Assembly (NCBI GenBank): GCA_963920705.1
Contig: OY987225.1
Coordinates: forward strand, 31,714,458 to 31,778,457
From: Odiellus spinosus
Taxonomy: Eukaryota; Arthropoda; Arachnida; Opiliones; Phalangiidae
DNA: 64,000 nt
Direction of reading: 5' to 3'
A program made the position numbers and the translations under genes. Under the pieces are notes generated by a model that saw only the letters and a program-made list of their open reading frames with translations, was not told where the DNA came from and made no database searches. This document shows, one piece after another, positions 25,270 to 36,532 of this stretch (the stretch's first letter is position 1; every line of letters begins with the position of its first letter).

Positions 25270-28200
25270 GTAAAGATTTTAATTTGAATAAAACTTAAGT
25301 ATTAAATACTTTATTTGCGATTGTAACAATTTAAATATAAAATAAGTTTAGTGGTGTAAATGTTATTTTTATTTAAATTATATTTAATTTAAAGAAACCA
25401 CGGGATAAAAATCATCAATATAAACATATTCATATTTGAGGATAACTAATAAATTTAAATTCGGTTTAATTAAGATTATTTTTTACAGCCTTACAAAAAA
25501 CTATTCGCAAAATTGGATGAGATAGAACTGGGATTTGATCGTTACTATGATTTGATGAAATTTTTATTGCAGGGAATACCTTTCAAGTATAATTAATTAT
25601 TAAATTTAATTATTACCCTATTTTCTACCAAAATCCCATAATTATAATTGCAGATATAGAATAGAATTTTCAGGAAATCCACCAGATACACTACCTTCCG
25701 TAATAAAAGGGGTAAATATTTTTTGGACAATATTACTTTGATTAACTTTAACCAGAAGCCGATGAAACCCTCCTTTGAAGTCTACTACTCCAATGTTCCA
25801 TATAGCGCTCCTCTCTGTATGGGTAAAATTCCCAATTTTACGAGTTAGAAGGGGTCCTACTTCATCCCCCCTGTCTACGGAAAATTGGAAATTCTCTCTC
25901 TCCACAAACGACGACGTTTTTTGGACGAACTCCGAGGCTGCTAGAGATATTCGCTCGACGAGCTCCCGCTCCGAAAACATCTACCGTTAGGAGGCGTACG
26001 AATCGCGCCTTTTGAGAATAACCCATACAGAGAGGGGTAGACAAGACCCGGGAGTAATAGACTTCAAAGGAGGGTTTCATCGGCTTCTGCTTTAACCATA
26101 AGTCTATCAATTGATTTCTTAAAAGTAAACAACTCCCCGTAGCTTCATACTATCAGCAAAGGTCAGGGTAAATGAACCTGCAAATTCTGATTCAAGACAC
26201 TCTAGGGGCCGAAGTCGGTGTAAATAGTGTCAAAATCAGGAGCGCCACTCTTTGAAAAAATTCCGGTATTGGAGGGGAGAATAATATAGCCTAAATTCCG
26301 TCATTCTCTCCCGACTCAAAATATCGAGGAAGAGTCCAAATCACTCGAGCTAGACAGGGGTGATGACTTTTTTGGCTATTTTTAAGGGATGAGCTGAAAC
26401 ATTTACCCAGATCTTTGCTGATAGTATTAAGTTACGGTGCGTTGTTTACTTATAAAGAATAAAGTAATATACTTTTGCTTTAAACTATCGCAAATTTATT
26501 TTGTACAGAAAGCGGACGTAGGACTGGGAGTAGTTCAACCGAGCAACTCATACGTTGGATTTTCTCTACCATTTTCTTTCACTTACACCATTATTATGAC
26601 CACTGTTCCACCCGATAAACCAGTCCCATTATTTTACGGATTAGATCACATTAAGCCCCTGGTATAATACGCCTGACTTTCTAACAAGCTGAAGATTTTT
26701 TTAGACTAATTAATTTTAATTATAACAGGCATATCCGTTAATATTTGGATGCATACTTGGATTCGCGTTATTCTTGAAATTCAACGACCAAATCGAAATT
26801 CGAATTGCCGAATTACGTAACGAACAATCTCGAACTCGCGGAGGTGGATTAATTTACTATTTTTTTCAAATATTGGGAACTATTTTTATGAATTGTAAGT
26901 TACATCAGAAGCCAATGAAACCCTCCTTTGAAGTCTACTACTCTAATGTTCCATATAGCGCTCCTCTCTGTATGGGTAAAATTCCCAATTTTACGAGATC
27001 GGAGGGATCCTACTTCATACCCCCTGTCTACGGAAAATTGGAAATTCTCTCTCTCCACAAACGACGACGTTTTTTGGACGAACTCCGAGGCTGCAAGAGA
27101 TATTCGCTCGACGAACTCCCGCTCCGAAAACATCTACCGTTAGGAGGCGTACGAATCGCGCCTTTTGAGAATAACCCATACAGAGAGGGGTAGACAAGAC
27201 CCGGGAGTAATAGACTTCAAAGGAGGGTTTCATCGGCTTCTGGTTACATCAGTGCTAGTTTCCGTTTTCAATCAACGTTTTTCAAGCTTAACTTCTTTCG
27301 CTTTTCAAAGAGAAGCTCGTATCAAGTTAACTTGAAGCCTGCCTTCTTTGGTTAAACTAAAACTTTGATTGGACGCGAAAACTTGGTTCTTGGGCAAAAT
27401 AATCGCGGCTTTACCTTAATTTCTAATATATATTTCAGCTTTCGAGCGAATTCCAAAAGTGATCGGTGGTCAATTAGCGATTGGGTCATGGATGTTACTA
27501 ATTTACGTATTTTCCTCGACTTATTTGGGTTTCCTAAAATCCAGCTACTCCGTATCGCTCACCTATCCCATCAATACTTTGGAAGATTTACTCAATTACC
27601 CAAAATTACCCATTATGATTTCGACACAGGACTGGGGTGAAAGACACTTCTTGGTAAGAAGTTATTTGATATTGGTGACGTAAAACAATTTCTCAACGCG
27701 ATAAAAAAAGGGCCAAAGATGGCAAAAAACTTAATTTTATCAACTAATTATACCAGGAGTCTAAAAATCCCACAAATACAAGGTTTTTTTATAGACTCCT
27801 GGTTATACATATGGGTTTGAATATTTTTAGACCTGCAAAGAAACGGATATGACGTGTAAAACCCTTCGTTCTCGTTTACTTCGCGACCTTCGTCTCCCTA
27901 TCCTTGACTACTCGGAGAAATCCTTGCGTCAATATTTCGACGTGGCTGTCAATGGATGCGCTATTTTTACGGATCTTTACGATTTACGAAAGACTATGCA
28001 TATTTTGAGACTGTTAGGATATAAGAGAACTTTCTTTTGGGGAACTAAACATTACTTCAACGCGCCCGAAGGTATCGCTATCAGCCCTTACGCCCGACAA
28101 GACGTCAAAGAATATTTTAATGCCAGGTAAATAAAATCATTTAGAAACATAAGACGGAATGTGTTTCGGACTTTATATAGTTAGTGAGGGTCTTAGTCTA

Positions 28201-29294
28201 GGAACCATCTTCTATGGGTTTTATCAGAAGCCGATGAAACCCTCCTTAGAAGTCTATTACTCCCGGGTCTTGTCTACCCCTCTCTGTATGGGTTATTCTC
28301 AAAAGGCGCGATTCGTACGCCTCCTAACGGTAGATGTTTTCGGAGCGGGAGCTCGTCGAGCGAATATCTCTAGCAGCCTTGGAGTTCGTCCAAAAAACGT
28401 CGTCGTTTGTGGAGAGAGAGAATTTCCAATTTTCCGTAGACAGGGGGGATGAAGTAGCACCCCTTCTAACTCGTAAAATTGCGAATTTTACCCATACAGA
28501 GAGGAGCGCTATATGGAACATTGGAGTAGTAGACTTCAAAGGAGGGTTTCATCGGCTTCTGGTTTTATTTTTCTAACGTGAGACCAGGGGAACCAATTTT
28601 TTTGGGCCTTTCCGGTCAGGAACGTCAATTCAAGAGAGCAAATAAGGTATTTGTAAAGTTTGATAGGAGTTAACGGGTGGAGCTCTACCTGATATCACGA
28701 GTCATGATAAAGTAAAGTCAATATATCCCAAATTCCCTAGATTATTTATTATTATACGAATTCCTGATATATAAAAATTATTTATTGAATATCAAAAAAT
28801 GTATAAACCCTGAATTAATTATAATTCAGCTGCTATACGTTAAAAAGGTTTTAAGTATATTCCTTCCATATGTATCCTTAGCCCTGTATGTTATTTATTC
28901 CCCCAATTTATTTTGTCGTTACTTATACAACTAAGAAATAAGACCATCTAGTGATAGTAAAAGAGTCAGAACTAATGCGCGTGCGCACGGACGATCCTGA
29001 ATTAGAATTAAATTGTATCTCGGGCAGATAGATAAAGATTTTACTTCATTCAAATTTTAATATTTCCACAGGATTTTGCGTTTTTTTGAGACGAATCAGG
29101 AGTTTGTTTCAATTTTACGTAGAAACAGTAACGTCACGATTAATTCCGAGTATCCAACAGCGGAGGTCGACGGTTTCATGCAACTAGGTGTCACTCACTT
29201 CAAACCCTTGGCATTTATATTGCTCTTAGGTATAGCATTGGCTTTGGTGATTTTGGTATTAGAAATAATTACGGGATTGATCGTACAAAGATAA
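25237..29294 (+). CDS. Divergent ionotropic receptor (IR / iGluR-like ligand-gated channel), 8 supported coding exons
   Basis: Predicted cation channel of the arthropod chemosensory IR family, acting in the plasma membrane of sensory neurons (role inferred from the family). Exons: 25237-25269, 25489-25586, 25654-25711, 26509-26661, 26729-26894, 27439-27653, 27831-28126, 29072-29294. All introns are GT-AG and phases join without a stop, giving 413 residues from the first ATG. Order: S1 ligand lobe (about 1-110), M1 (115-132), pore loop beginning GGGLIYYFF (152-169), M2 (about 181-205), S2 lobe with a PINTLEDLL motif, and a final membrane helix starting HFKPLAFILLLG (382-410). No ligand-binding amino-terminal domain is visible. 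The S1 arginine that binds glutamate in true iGluRs is not seen where expected, and SYTANLAAF is replaced by FSSTYLGFL, as in tuning-type IRs. The frame stays open upstream to an acceptor ending at 25176, so 5' exons may be missing. Introns 3, 5 and 7 hold transposable elements. Family assignment is firm; subfamily and ligand are unknown. Confidence 0.85.
25489..25586 (+). CDS. IR exon 2 (S1)
   Basis: Acceptor ttttacag, donor gtataa, exit phase 2. Encodes PYKKLFAKLDEIELGF and the helix DRYYDLMKFLLQGIPF, the first part of the S1 lobe where IRs usually read as a proline-aromatic strand followed by a G.D..L helix. Confidence 0.8.
25654..25711 (+). CDS. IR exon 3 (S1)
   Basis: Acceptor attgcag, donor gtaaat after a complete GGG codon. 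It completes a split lysine codon and continues YRIEFSGNPPDTLPSVIKG. This joins in frame to KADVGLG of exon 4 and forms the family's G.ADIGLG-type strand, which strongly supports this donor over the neighbouring alternative. Confidence 0.8.
25753..26089. mobile_element. 337-bp-family MITE, copy 2, in IR intron 3, TSD ctttaac
   Basis: 337 bp with exact duplications ctttaac (25746-25752 and 26090-26096). Inserted 41 bp after the intron 3 donor. Nearly identical to the copies in introns 5 and 7; same orientation as the intron 5 copy. Confidence 0.95.
26123..26451. mobile_element. Second inverted-repeat element in IR intron 3
   Basis: Arms 26123-26176 and 26398-26451 are inverted copies (AAGTAAACAAC, then ATACTATCAGCAAAG), about 50 bp with few mismatches. 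It lies between the 337-bp element and exon 4. The target duplication is unclear. The interior is unrelated to the other families. Confidence 0.8.
26509..26661 (+). CDS. IR exon 4 (S1 to M1 linker)
   Basis: Acceptor ttgtacag, donor gtataa, phase 0 at both ends, 51 codons. Reads KADVGLGVVQPSNSYVGFS and then LPFSFTYTIIMTTVPP, the segment just before M1. In glutamate-binding receptors an arginine lies before the S.P motif; here that stretch contains none. Confidence 0.85.
26729..26894 (+). CDS. IR exon 5 (M1 and pore loop)
   Basis: Acceptor ataacag, donor gtaagt, exit phase 1, 55 codons. Contains the hydrophobic segment AYPLIFGCILGFALFLKF (M1), a charged cytoplasmic linker, and GGGLIYYFFQILGTIFMN, which has the position and character of the IR pore loop. 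A 337-bp element was inserted 11 bases inside the following intron, just past the donor. Confidence 0.85.
26906..27242. mobile_element. 337-bp-family MITE, copy 3, in IR intron 5, TSD gttacat
   Basis: 337 bp with exact duplications gttacat (26899-26905 and 27243-27249). Inserted after intron base 11. The left duplicate overlaps the last bases of the gtaagt donor, which stays intact. Confidence 0.95.
27439..27653 (+). CDS. IR exon 6 (M2 and start of S2)
   Basis: Acceptor tatttcag, donor gtaaga, 2 nt plus 71 codons. Contains QLAIGSWMLLIYVFSSTYLG, equivalent to the gating helix of iGluRs, then SVSLTYPINTLEDLL, the typical IR entry into S2 (P..TLEDLL), then a beta strand ending in DWGERHFL. Confidence 0.88.
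27831..28126 (+). CDS. IR exon 7 (S2)
   Basis: Acceptor tttttag, donor gtaaat, exit phase 2, 98 codons. Begins TCKETDMTCKTLRSRLL and includes the S2 core (VAVNGCAIFTDLYDLRKTM and FNAPEGIAISPYARQDV). The last fits the family pattern in which a hydrophobic strand precedes a polar helix. Two paired cysteines near the start are specific to this protein as far as I can see. Confidence 0.83.
28225..28561. mobile_element. 337-bp-family MITE, copy 4, in IR intron 7, TSD gttttat
   Basis: 337 bp with exact duplications gttttat (28218-28224 and 28562-28568). Opposite orientation to copies 2 and 3. Differs from them at only a handful of positions. Confidence 0.95.
29072..29294 (+). CDS. IR exon 8 (final membrane helix and stop)
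   Basis: Acceptor ttccacag; the first base completes an arginine codon from exon 7. Encodes a polar stretch, then HFKPLAFILLLGIALALVILVLEI, the C-terminal transmembrane helix in its usual IR form, and a short tail ending LIVQR before TAA at 29292-29294. No AATAAA lies close downstream; the first clear ones are near 29934 and 29990. Confidence 0.87.
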
Positions 29295-30159
29295 ATACAA
29301 CACCCGCAGACACCCTCCCTTTTAAGATATTGAGGAACTGATACAAGCCTTGGAATTCGTGCTAAATACTTATACTTGCAGTTACGTAATCACTTTAATA
29401 CCATTAAAGATATACCGATTAAGTTTAAAGGCAAACTTGTAGCTAAATATTGAACAACTTTTGAATTTATTTTCGGAGTTTTTAGACAAGTTTTTGGTGT
29501 TTAAATTAATTTCTAAAGTTTGGTAAAATTTATATAAAAAGTAAATATAAATTCGGACCAATCATATTATTTCAGCCTTCAACAGCGCTTGTAATGTCCT
29601 AATATTAATGGAATAGGTCATCGTTTGATGTCTTAGATCTTGAGTGATACAAGGTAAATAGGTAAAGTTACCAGTTACGTAACTGTTTCACAAAAAATTT
29701 GAAACGAAAATTATACTGTTCATTTGAAATACACTTTAATAAGAGCTCGTTAGGAAAGCTATAAGATAGTTTATCCGTATTTGGCACCTATTGTCCTCGT
29801 ACTTCTCATTTCCCTAACATATCTACATTCATTTTTGAATTATTTATGGTGGAAAATCTATAGTATATAAAAAAAAACAAAAAAAAACAGCTATTAGGAA
29901 AGATAATTTAGAATGCCCATGTAATGATGATATAAATAAAAATGTTTAATAATTTACCGAGTTTCTGTAAATGTAATCTTAATGTTTCGTAATAAAGTTA
30001 AATGTCAACCAGTTTCACTCAGATAGCACCTGTTTATATTTCTAGTAAACATGCTTATAAATTTAACACATTTAAATCATTTGTTATGAATAATTTCTAC
30101 TCGAATCAAAAGGGTGCAAACTACGTATCGTATCAGGAGCGGATTACCCTATAGACTTA
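29295..30159. other. IR 3' flank with half of a TTAA foldback
   Basis: 29429-29612 begins AGGCAAACTTGTAGC after TTAA (29425-29428) and matches one half of the foldback at 19577-19953. No second half is present. AATAAA signals occur near 29934 and 29990, about 640-700 bp past the IR stop, and could serve as its polyadenylation site (inference). Confidence 0.5.
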
Positions 30160-30448
30160 AGCTACGGTCACACTAGCATTTATTAATCGATTTGAAACGT
30201 TAAAATCAAACCGATATTCAAATCGCCAGGAATCGTTTTAAGCCTCACGTGTTCACACATTTTCTTTATAAATCGATTTATCGTAGCTTCATCTATCGGT
30301 TGTTGAAACCGAATCGTTATGAAACTGGTTACCGAAGCAGTTTCGAGAAATCGAATCAAATCGATTCGAGAAAAGACGGTTTCCCGTTCACAGGAAACGT
30401 TTTGAAACGGTTTAAATCGATTCCAATGCCTAGTATATTAACGCAGCT
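30160..30448 (-). mobile_element. Family B MITE, copy 6
   Basis: 289 bp from AGCTACGGTCACACTAGC to ACGCAGCT, with the standard ATCGATTT-rich core. The 98-codon open frame across it (30249-30545) has a TTC- and CGA-rich composition derived from the repeat and is not a gene. Confidence 0.83.
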
Positions 30449-33269
30449 TTTGTTTCGCGGGAAAAATATAATGGATGCCATTTTAAGAAGGGAAATGAGT
30501 CTTAATATCTATGACTACGATCTTGGGAGCTTCCTGTCGATATAGTCGGTTTCATTCTACTATATTGAAGATCGGAGAGAGAGAGGAGACAAATTTTGGG
30601 GGTGGGCGACTAAAAAAAACTAATTTTTGAAAGAAACATATTTAATCACCTTCCAATCAAAATAGGCGAGTCTTAATGGATGGCAAATGTGTCCCCTTTC
30701 TTTTTTTAGAGCGAATCAAAGTAGGTCTTGGGATAGTTTTATATTTATAAGAATTCTATCGCGTATGGAAATGTGATAAATAGAAAAATTATATATCTTC
30801 GAATTTCTCCCCCATAGCTAAAGCCTCGTAATTTTGCTGAGAACGATATAGGCTGCAGCTGGATCGAATAATTTAGTTTCGTCTTTGGCTCGCGAGCTAC
30901 ACTTTAGACTCTCGATAACTATACAGTATCGCCCTTAAAGCCCAGCTAGGGTTTAAAGATTTTCTCACCCGGCCGTCAGAGCATTGCTAGAGAAATAGCA
31001 CCCGCCGGCCGCTCAATCAATGACGACACGTCCAGGATGAGTATAAGGATGCCCTGGCTAGCCAAGGAGGAAAAGAGATGAGAGAGTAAAGGGGGAAAGA
31101 AGGAAAAGGGATATATATATATATATATAAGAATAAGTAGAGATCATTTACTTTTAAGGGAACATCTAATTAGGTAAATTATATGAAAAGAAATCCTAAC
31201 CTCCTTTAAATTAATCAGAATTTTTAAATTCGGAATCAGATAACCATTATCTTCATATTTTATCAGATCATTTTATTTTCAGACTATTAAAAAAGTAATT
31301 TGTTTATCCGAAGATGAAAGTTTGAAGCTTTATCTATGAAAAAGTTACTCATATTCAAAAAACTGATTTACTGATAATTAGAGTAAATTAAAATTCACTT
31401 ATTTGACCTGTACCGAAATGTTTTATTTCATCTTTTGGGCTCTAAAATAATTCCCCGACGTTTACCTGACTTTTTCGGGTTTCCTAGTTCGTCTACAAAC
31501 ACTGTTCGAGCAATTAAATGATCACGAAAAAATATTTCATTCTCTAATAATCATTTTTAGTAATAACGACTTCATTATATATTAAAATAAAACGATCTAA
31601 AACAACGCGGTTTTAACGAATTTTATATTAAGCGTTTGAATAATCTATTAGGGCGAAATTATCAAAAGGTGCAAAGCGGAAAGCGGAAACGTAATCGCCT
31701 TCGGGATCATATAAAGAACATTAAATAGGGAAGAAAGACTGGCTTTCATTATTGTCAGTTAATTTATTACGAATTTAATGATGCCGTTTTTGGGGACTCG
31801 TCCAAATATACGCGATATAGATAACCGTCTACTCGGCGAGTCAGAGCGAATGGAATACGAGGAGAACAGGATCGCGTCTAGATTCTAGAAGCCTTGACAT
31901 TCAAACATCGCGAACTCCCAAAGGCAATGACGTTTAATCGAGGTTTCAATAATATAGGGCAACAATCAAGCGGATTCGAGCCTCATATGGCAACGTCACA
32001 CCCTTCTATCACTCGATTCAGGTACAACCAAAGCTCCCTGTTGCGGGGTTGAATGACGTTACTCTTCCTATACCCTTTGGCCAATTGAAGGCTCAATATA
32101 AATGTTTACCTATATATCGGCAATTTGAAGCTAGCATTGAGTGTGGACTTTATACAGCCTAGAAGACAATTAATACTACTTCCCAAAGTCTACTCTTTCC
32201 CGCGTTTTGGGGCGAAAAAAGGTTTAAGCCAATCGCCGAATTACTCTCACCTATAGAGAAAGGGGAACTAAGCCTAACGGCGTTTTTCCTACGATATTAT
32301 TGCTATAGAATTAAATCGTTAGCATAATTGTCATAAAATATTACTGATTCAGTGTCTTCATCTATTGTTCTCTGTGACCACCATTACACCTAGTACTAAG
32401 AGTTTAATTATATTCAAATATTAAAAGTTGAAATGCTTAGAAATTGATTATATATCATTAAATTTAACTAAATAGAAGATAAAGTAAATAATTATATTCG
32501 TATCCGTCCATTAGACCTAGGGATGGAATGGAAAAAAGGCTAAAAATGTTCTTAAGTGTATATAGTATAGTTTTTTCTGAAAATTAATCAAATTCTTGGT
32601 ATCCTGTTTAGTGATAATTTCCCTCCATTGTTACTACGTGATAGCTATAGTTTCTTTAGGGTCGGTCCCTGCGTGGGAGTCAAAAGAGGGGTAGAAGCTG
32701 GAAGGGGTAAGATGGTAAAGGATCCTACTCGGTAGTCGGAAAAGGGATATGAGTGATAGTAGGGATAAGTTGTATGGAAAGCTATATAGGAATCGATTGT
32801 CGATATATCCGCGGAAACAAGTAAGATGCGCCAAACCGGCTAAAAGACCCGAGTTTCTCGCAACGCACCACTCCCTTTCTTATCCGCATTCCCATATCTT
32901 TATACATATACGAAATAAGTAAGAGGATTTATGAGGTAAACTGCTATAACTATAGAAGAAAGGAGCTTTTTTGGGCTATATAAGCTTTAAAGATACTTAT
33001 TTGCGTTATTTTGATTGTTCAAATTAATTATTATCTGCCAATTTTCGCAATCAATAATTTAATTTATATCAAAAAGGCGACAGCAAAGAGCCAAAGGGGG
33101 AAGAAACCCTGACGTCATGGAATCCACTTACTGCGGAAGCGATTGTAAGGGCGAATACTATAACTCCCTCACTAAGGGGGATGACACCGAGACGAGAGAT
33201 AGAAACCCATGACGTATCAATGGCTCCCTTGCTGACTCCGTATAGTTAAAGGCCAAAAATATCTTCTGC
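30449..33269. other. AT-rich spacer
   Basis: Contains an (AT)n run at 31111-31129. A weak inverted repeat at about 33068-33236 (CAGCAAAGAGCCA against TGGCTCCCTTGCTGA) lies just before a foldback MITE and may be an older element. No gene supported. Confidence 0.4.
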
Positions 33270-33276
33270 CTGACAC

Positions 33277-33568
33277 CAAGAAGGATCAGATAAGGAGAGG
33301 AAAAGTGGGGCTGCGTTGAGTTAGAGAGAGAAGAGCCAACCTCCCACTCGGGTGGAAAGGGGGGATAGGAATTTCTCGAGGTAAACTGTTGTCACGTGGT
33401 CGCTAGCTAGCGCGTCTCATAAAGGATTCGTTTTACCCACGTGACAACAATTTACCACGAAGCATCTCTACCCCCGTCTGTCCCCCGTTCTCCCAGAGTG
33501 GGAGTTTAGGCCGACGCAGTAGGAGCCGCGCCGTTCCCACTTTTCCTCTCCTTATCTGATTCTTCTTG
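33277..33568. mobile_element. CAAGRAGG foldback MITE, copy 2 (TIR type II), TSD ctgacac
   Basis: 292 bp with exact duplications ctgacac (33270-33276 and 33569-33575). Arms CAAGAAGGATCAGATAAGG, one mismatch between them. Carries an extra CCGTCTGTCCC-containing stretch shared only with the copy at 55843. Both inner CACGTG sites are present. Confidence 0.95.
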
Positions 33569-33575
33569 CTGACAC

Positions 33576-34761
33576 ATTGGTAATAAATTCACCTTCTAGG
33601 CTTCCCCTCGCATTCAGGCTTTAATCAAAACAGGTTTTTGGAGAAGGTCAAGCGACGAAAGTGTTTAGAAGAAAGCCTAAACGTAAGAGGAATAATATAA
33701 GGTGAGTTTATTTCAATGGTGACCGGCAGAAGAAATCATAGGAATTTAAAATAAAATGTTTGGCATCCACAAATACGATTTGTGGAAGGTCAGCGTGTGT
33801 CAGAATAGCGGTCATCTCTTAGAACAGCGCCTTTTTTGTATTAAAAAAATGAACCTACAATCTAATCCGCTCTCATAATAACACGGTTTTGAGAATTGCT
33901 AACGCTATAGAATACATGTATAAAATAACAAAGCTCAGTTACTCCATTAAACACGGTGAAATATTTACATTCGCGTTTCTCTACACAAACATTTTCGATT
34001 CCCAAGTACTCGTCAAATTTCAAACATCCAAGTTTGTGTTATTACTAAATAAACATTCGGTTCCCTTGATTACTAAACCCAAGAATGTCTAAATAACAAA
34101 TTTCGGGCAAATAACAGTTATTGTAGTTATCATCGTTCGCGAAACGTACGCAAAACTACTTTAAAGTGACGCTATTTCCATTTTTTCTAAGGTATAATGA
34201 TTATATTCTTTCATATTATAAAAAGAAAATGGTCCTTGGGGCCTCGTGTCGACTTGTTTTCGAGGGATAAAGATAAGTCGTTAATTAAAACCGCCGCCAA
34301 GGTTGCATTCTCCCTTTAAGAAACGTCAAAATTAAAATGTCAAAAACGTATAGGTAGATTTTTTTAACGATTCTGGAGGGTATTTATAACGATAATTTTC
34401 ATACGAAAAGTAACTAGGCCTTTCTGGATAATGTTCTTTTTTACAAAAAGACCGTGCGAAACGTAGGCAAGCGGCTTTGGAGGTGCTGAAGGGGAAGACT
34501 AGAATCTTTATCACATAAGTTACGAAAAAAATTATTTTGTGTAACTAAAAATGGTATTAAACAACGTTTGACGTAATTATTAAAAAGTAAAAAAAATTTA
34601 AACAACATTCTGCGTAACTAAAATCCATATTAAACTTTAAATTGACACCTTTAACTTAAGAAACTTCCTAAAATGCTACTCAAATACAATTTCATTTTCC
34701 CGCGAAATTGGTGAGAGCATCGCTTTAACATATTATATGAGATTTAAAATTACAAAACTCC
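33576..34761. other. Spacer with element fragments
   Basis: 33692-33752 resembles one end of the AGGCCCTAGG element at 63368-63514 (GGTGAGTTT, then GGCAGAAGAAATCATAGG). 34300-34315 is a solitary family C end (GGTTGCATTCTCCCT) before TTAA. No gene seen. Confidence 0.5.
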
Positions 34762-34768
34762 ACGCGAA

Positions 34769-35049
34769 CAAGGAGGATCAGAGAAGGAGAGGAAATGTGG
34801 GGACGGCGCGGTTCCTACTGCGTCGGCCTAAACTCCCACTCTGGGAGAACGGGGGTAGAGACGTTTCGTGGTAAAATGTTGTCGCGTGGGTAAAACGAAT
34901 CCTTTATGAGACGCGCTAGCTCGCGACCACGTGACAACAGTTTACCTCGAGAATTTCCTATCCCTCCTTTCCACCCGAGTGGGAGGTTGGCTCTTCTCTC
35001 TCTAACTCAACGCAGCCCCACATTTCCTCTCCTTCTCTGATCCTCCTTG
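34769..35049. mobile_element. CAAGRAGG foldback MITE, copy 3 (TIR type I), TSD acgcgaa
   Basis: 281 bp with exact duplications acgcgaa (34762-34768 and 35050-35056). Arms are identical over 34 bp. Same orientation as copy 1. The left CACGTG is changed to CGCGTG as in copy 1, so these two share ancestry. Confidence 0.95.
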
Positions 35050-35056
35050 ACGCGAA

Positions 35057-36366
35057 TCAAAGAAGGTTATAACAAAACTGATAATCTAAAATTTGAAATA
35101 TTCGTTTTAAGGTCACGAATATCCCAACAAAAGTTGCAGAGAAAGAGAAGTATATAAGGGGTAAAACCTTCCTCGAAAACCATGATCAAAGGGAGTTGAT
35201 TAGATACAATTTTGAAATGGATCTATATTCAAATAGAATAAGCGATTTCCCAATGAATTTTTTAAGTTCATTCCAAGGTCGCGTTTATTTCAAATATAAA
35301 TCAATTCAATGAAAATTGTGATGATGCTAGTCTCAAAGGACACGCGTAGAAACTAAAGCAACTTTATCATCCCACCCAGTTTTAACTTCAATCAATCTAT
35401 AGTTTAGCAGCGAATATTATTATTATTATTATTATATGAAGAGCTATATGTATAGAATCTTATAGTCTATCTCCTTGTTTTGATAGCTAACGGATATACA
35501 AAGCTATGCATTTTAGAGATAAAATAGAACAAAGCTAGAAGCGTGTTACCAATCCAAGGTTGAATAGACTATATTGATTAACAGGGTCTTCGTAAGAATC
35601 GCGTGTTGCCGCCTCATTCCGCGTATCCCAAAGTCTTTCCTGCTCGAACGGAGACCACATGACGTACATGATACCAAAATTACCAAAAATACATTTGATA
35701 CTTTAAAAAATTGCAGAAAATTTCATTTATAGGAGGAATCAAAAGATGAGTCGATTCAGGCTTCGTCAAATTGATCTCGGGTCAAGTGGCTTATTTAATA
35801 ACTTGTGTGACGTCTAAAACTGATTTCATGTAAATACTAGATCGCTGTATCCCTATTATCAGGTATAATTAAGTGGAATTGGACGATTTAAAAAAATCAA
35901 AATGATACAGATAGCTCAGATTGGTTGTATTATCGACCAAATCCATCAAAAACAAGGTATAAGTTACGCGAAAAGGGGTCAAAATCTGGATGGAAAATTT
36001 TTAAAGAGTCGATGACCGGCACTAGGTCTACTCGAAAAACGATTTTCACGTCTCCATTAGCCTTTAAAAATGAATAATTTTGTTTCAGCCCATATATCTC
36101 ATTCGCACTAATCCGTAAGGAAACGTTTCATTGCGCACAATCTTGGATTATTAAAGAAGCGATTAGGATATGATTAAATTTGTGCATCAACAAATAAACA
36201 AATTGACACTTTTTAGCCTGAACCATCTTAGCTACAAAATATTCGAAAAATAGGCTTAACCCTAAAATAATAAGGAATATAGAAGGCATTTTCCATCAAT
36301 TTAAACCAACATACATCGAATGATTTTGAGGAGAATCAAATTACCAAACTGGGACTGCCTTTTCCT
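35057..36366. other. AT-rich spacer
   Basis: ATT microsatellite at about 35414-35436. Near 35755-35780 a stretch (CAGGCTTCGTCAAATTGA) resembles one end of the foldback at 48694-48932. No gene supported. Confidence 0.4.
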
Positions 36367-36532
36367 AATACCCTTTTCAGACGAGGCGTAACTAGCCGGT
36401 TTAATCAGATTTAACCGAGGTTTAATCACAATTAAACCGAAGATTTTGAACTGAGAAAGCTACTTAAACCTCGGTTAAATCTGATCAAACCACGGCTAAT
36501 TAGGCCTCGTCTGAAGAGGGTATAAGGAACTC
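36367..36532. mobile_element. Small foldback family D (TTCAGACGAGGC ends), copy 1
   Basis: Inverted arms ATACCCTTTTCAGACGAGG and its complement, extending inward through TAGCC, AATCAGATTTAACCGAGG and TTTAA. The whole 160-bp unit is close to a perfect hairpin. A second copy lies at 51944-52084. Edges are approximate. Confidence 0.75.

Noticed and set aside
25642-27233. Several open frames of 70-140 codons across 25642-26110 and 26774-27233
   Set aside because: Apart from the exon segments of the receptor they are translations of the 337-bp MITE copies on both strands, which explains why nearly identical proteins recur at 6.3, 25.8, 27.0 and 28.4 kb.
30249-30545. 98-codon frame
   Set aside because: It lies mostly inside a family B MITE and its composition follows the repeat.
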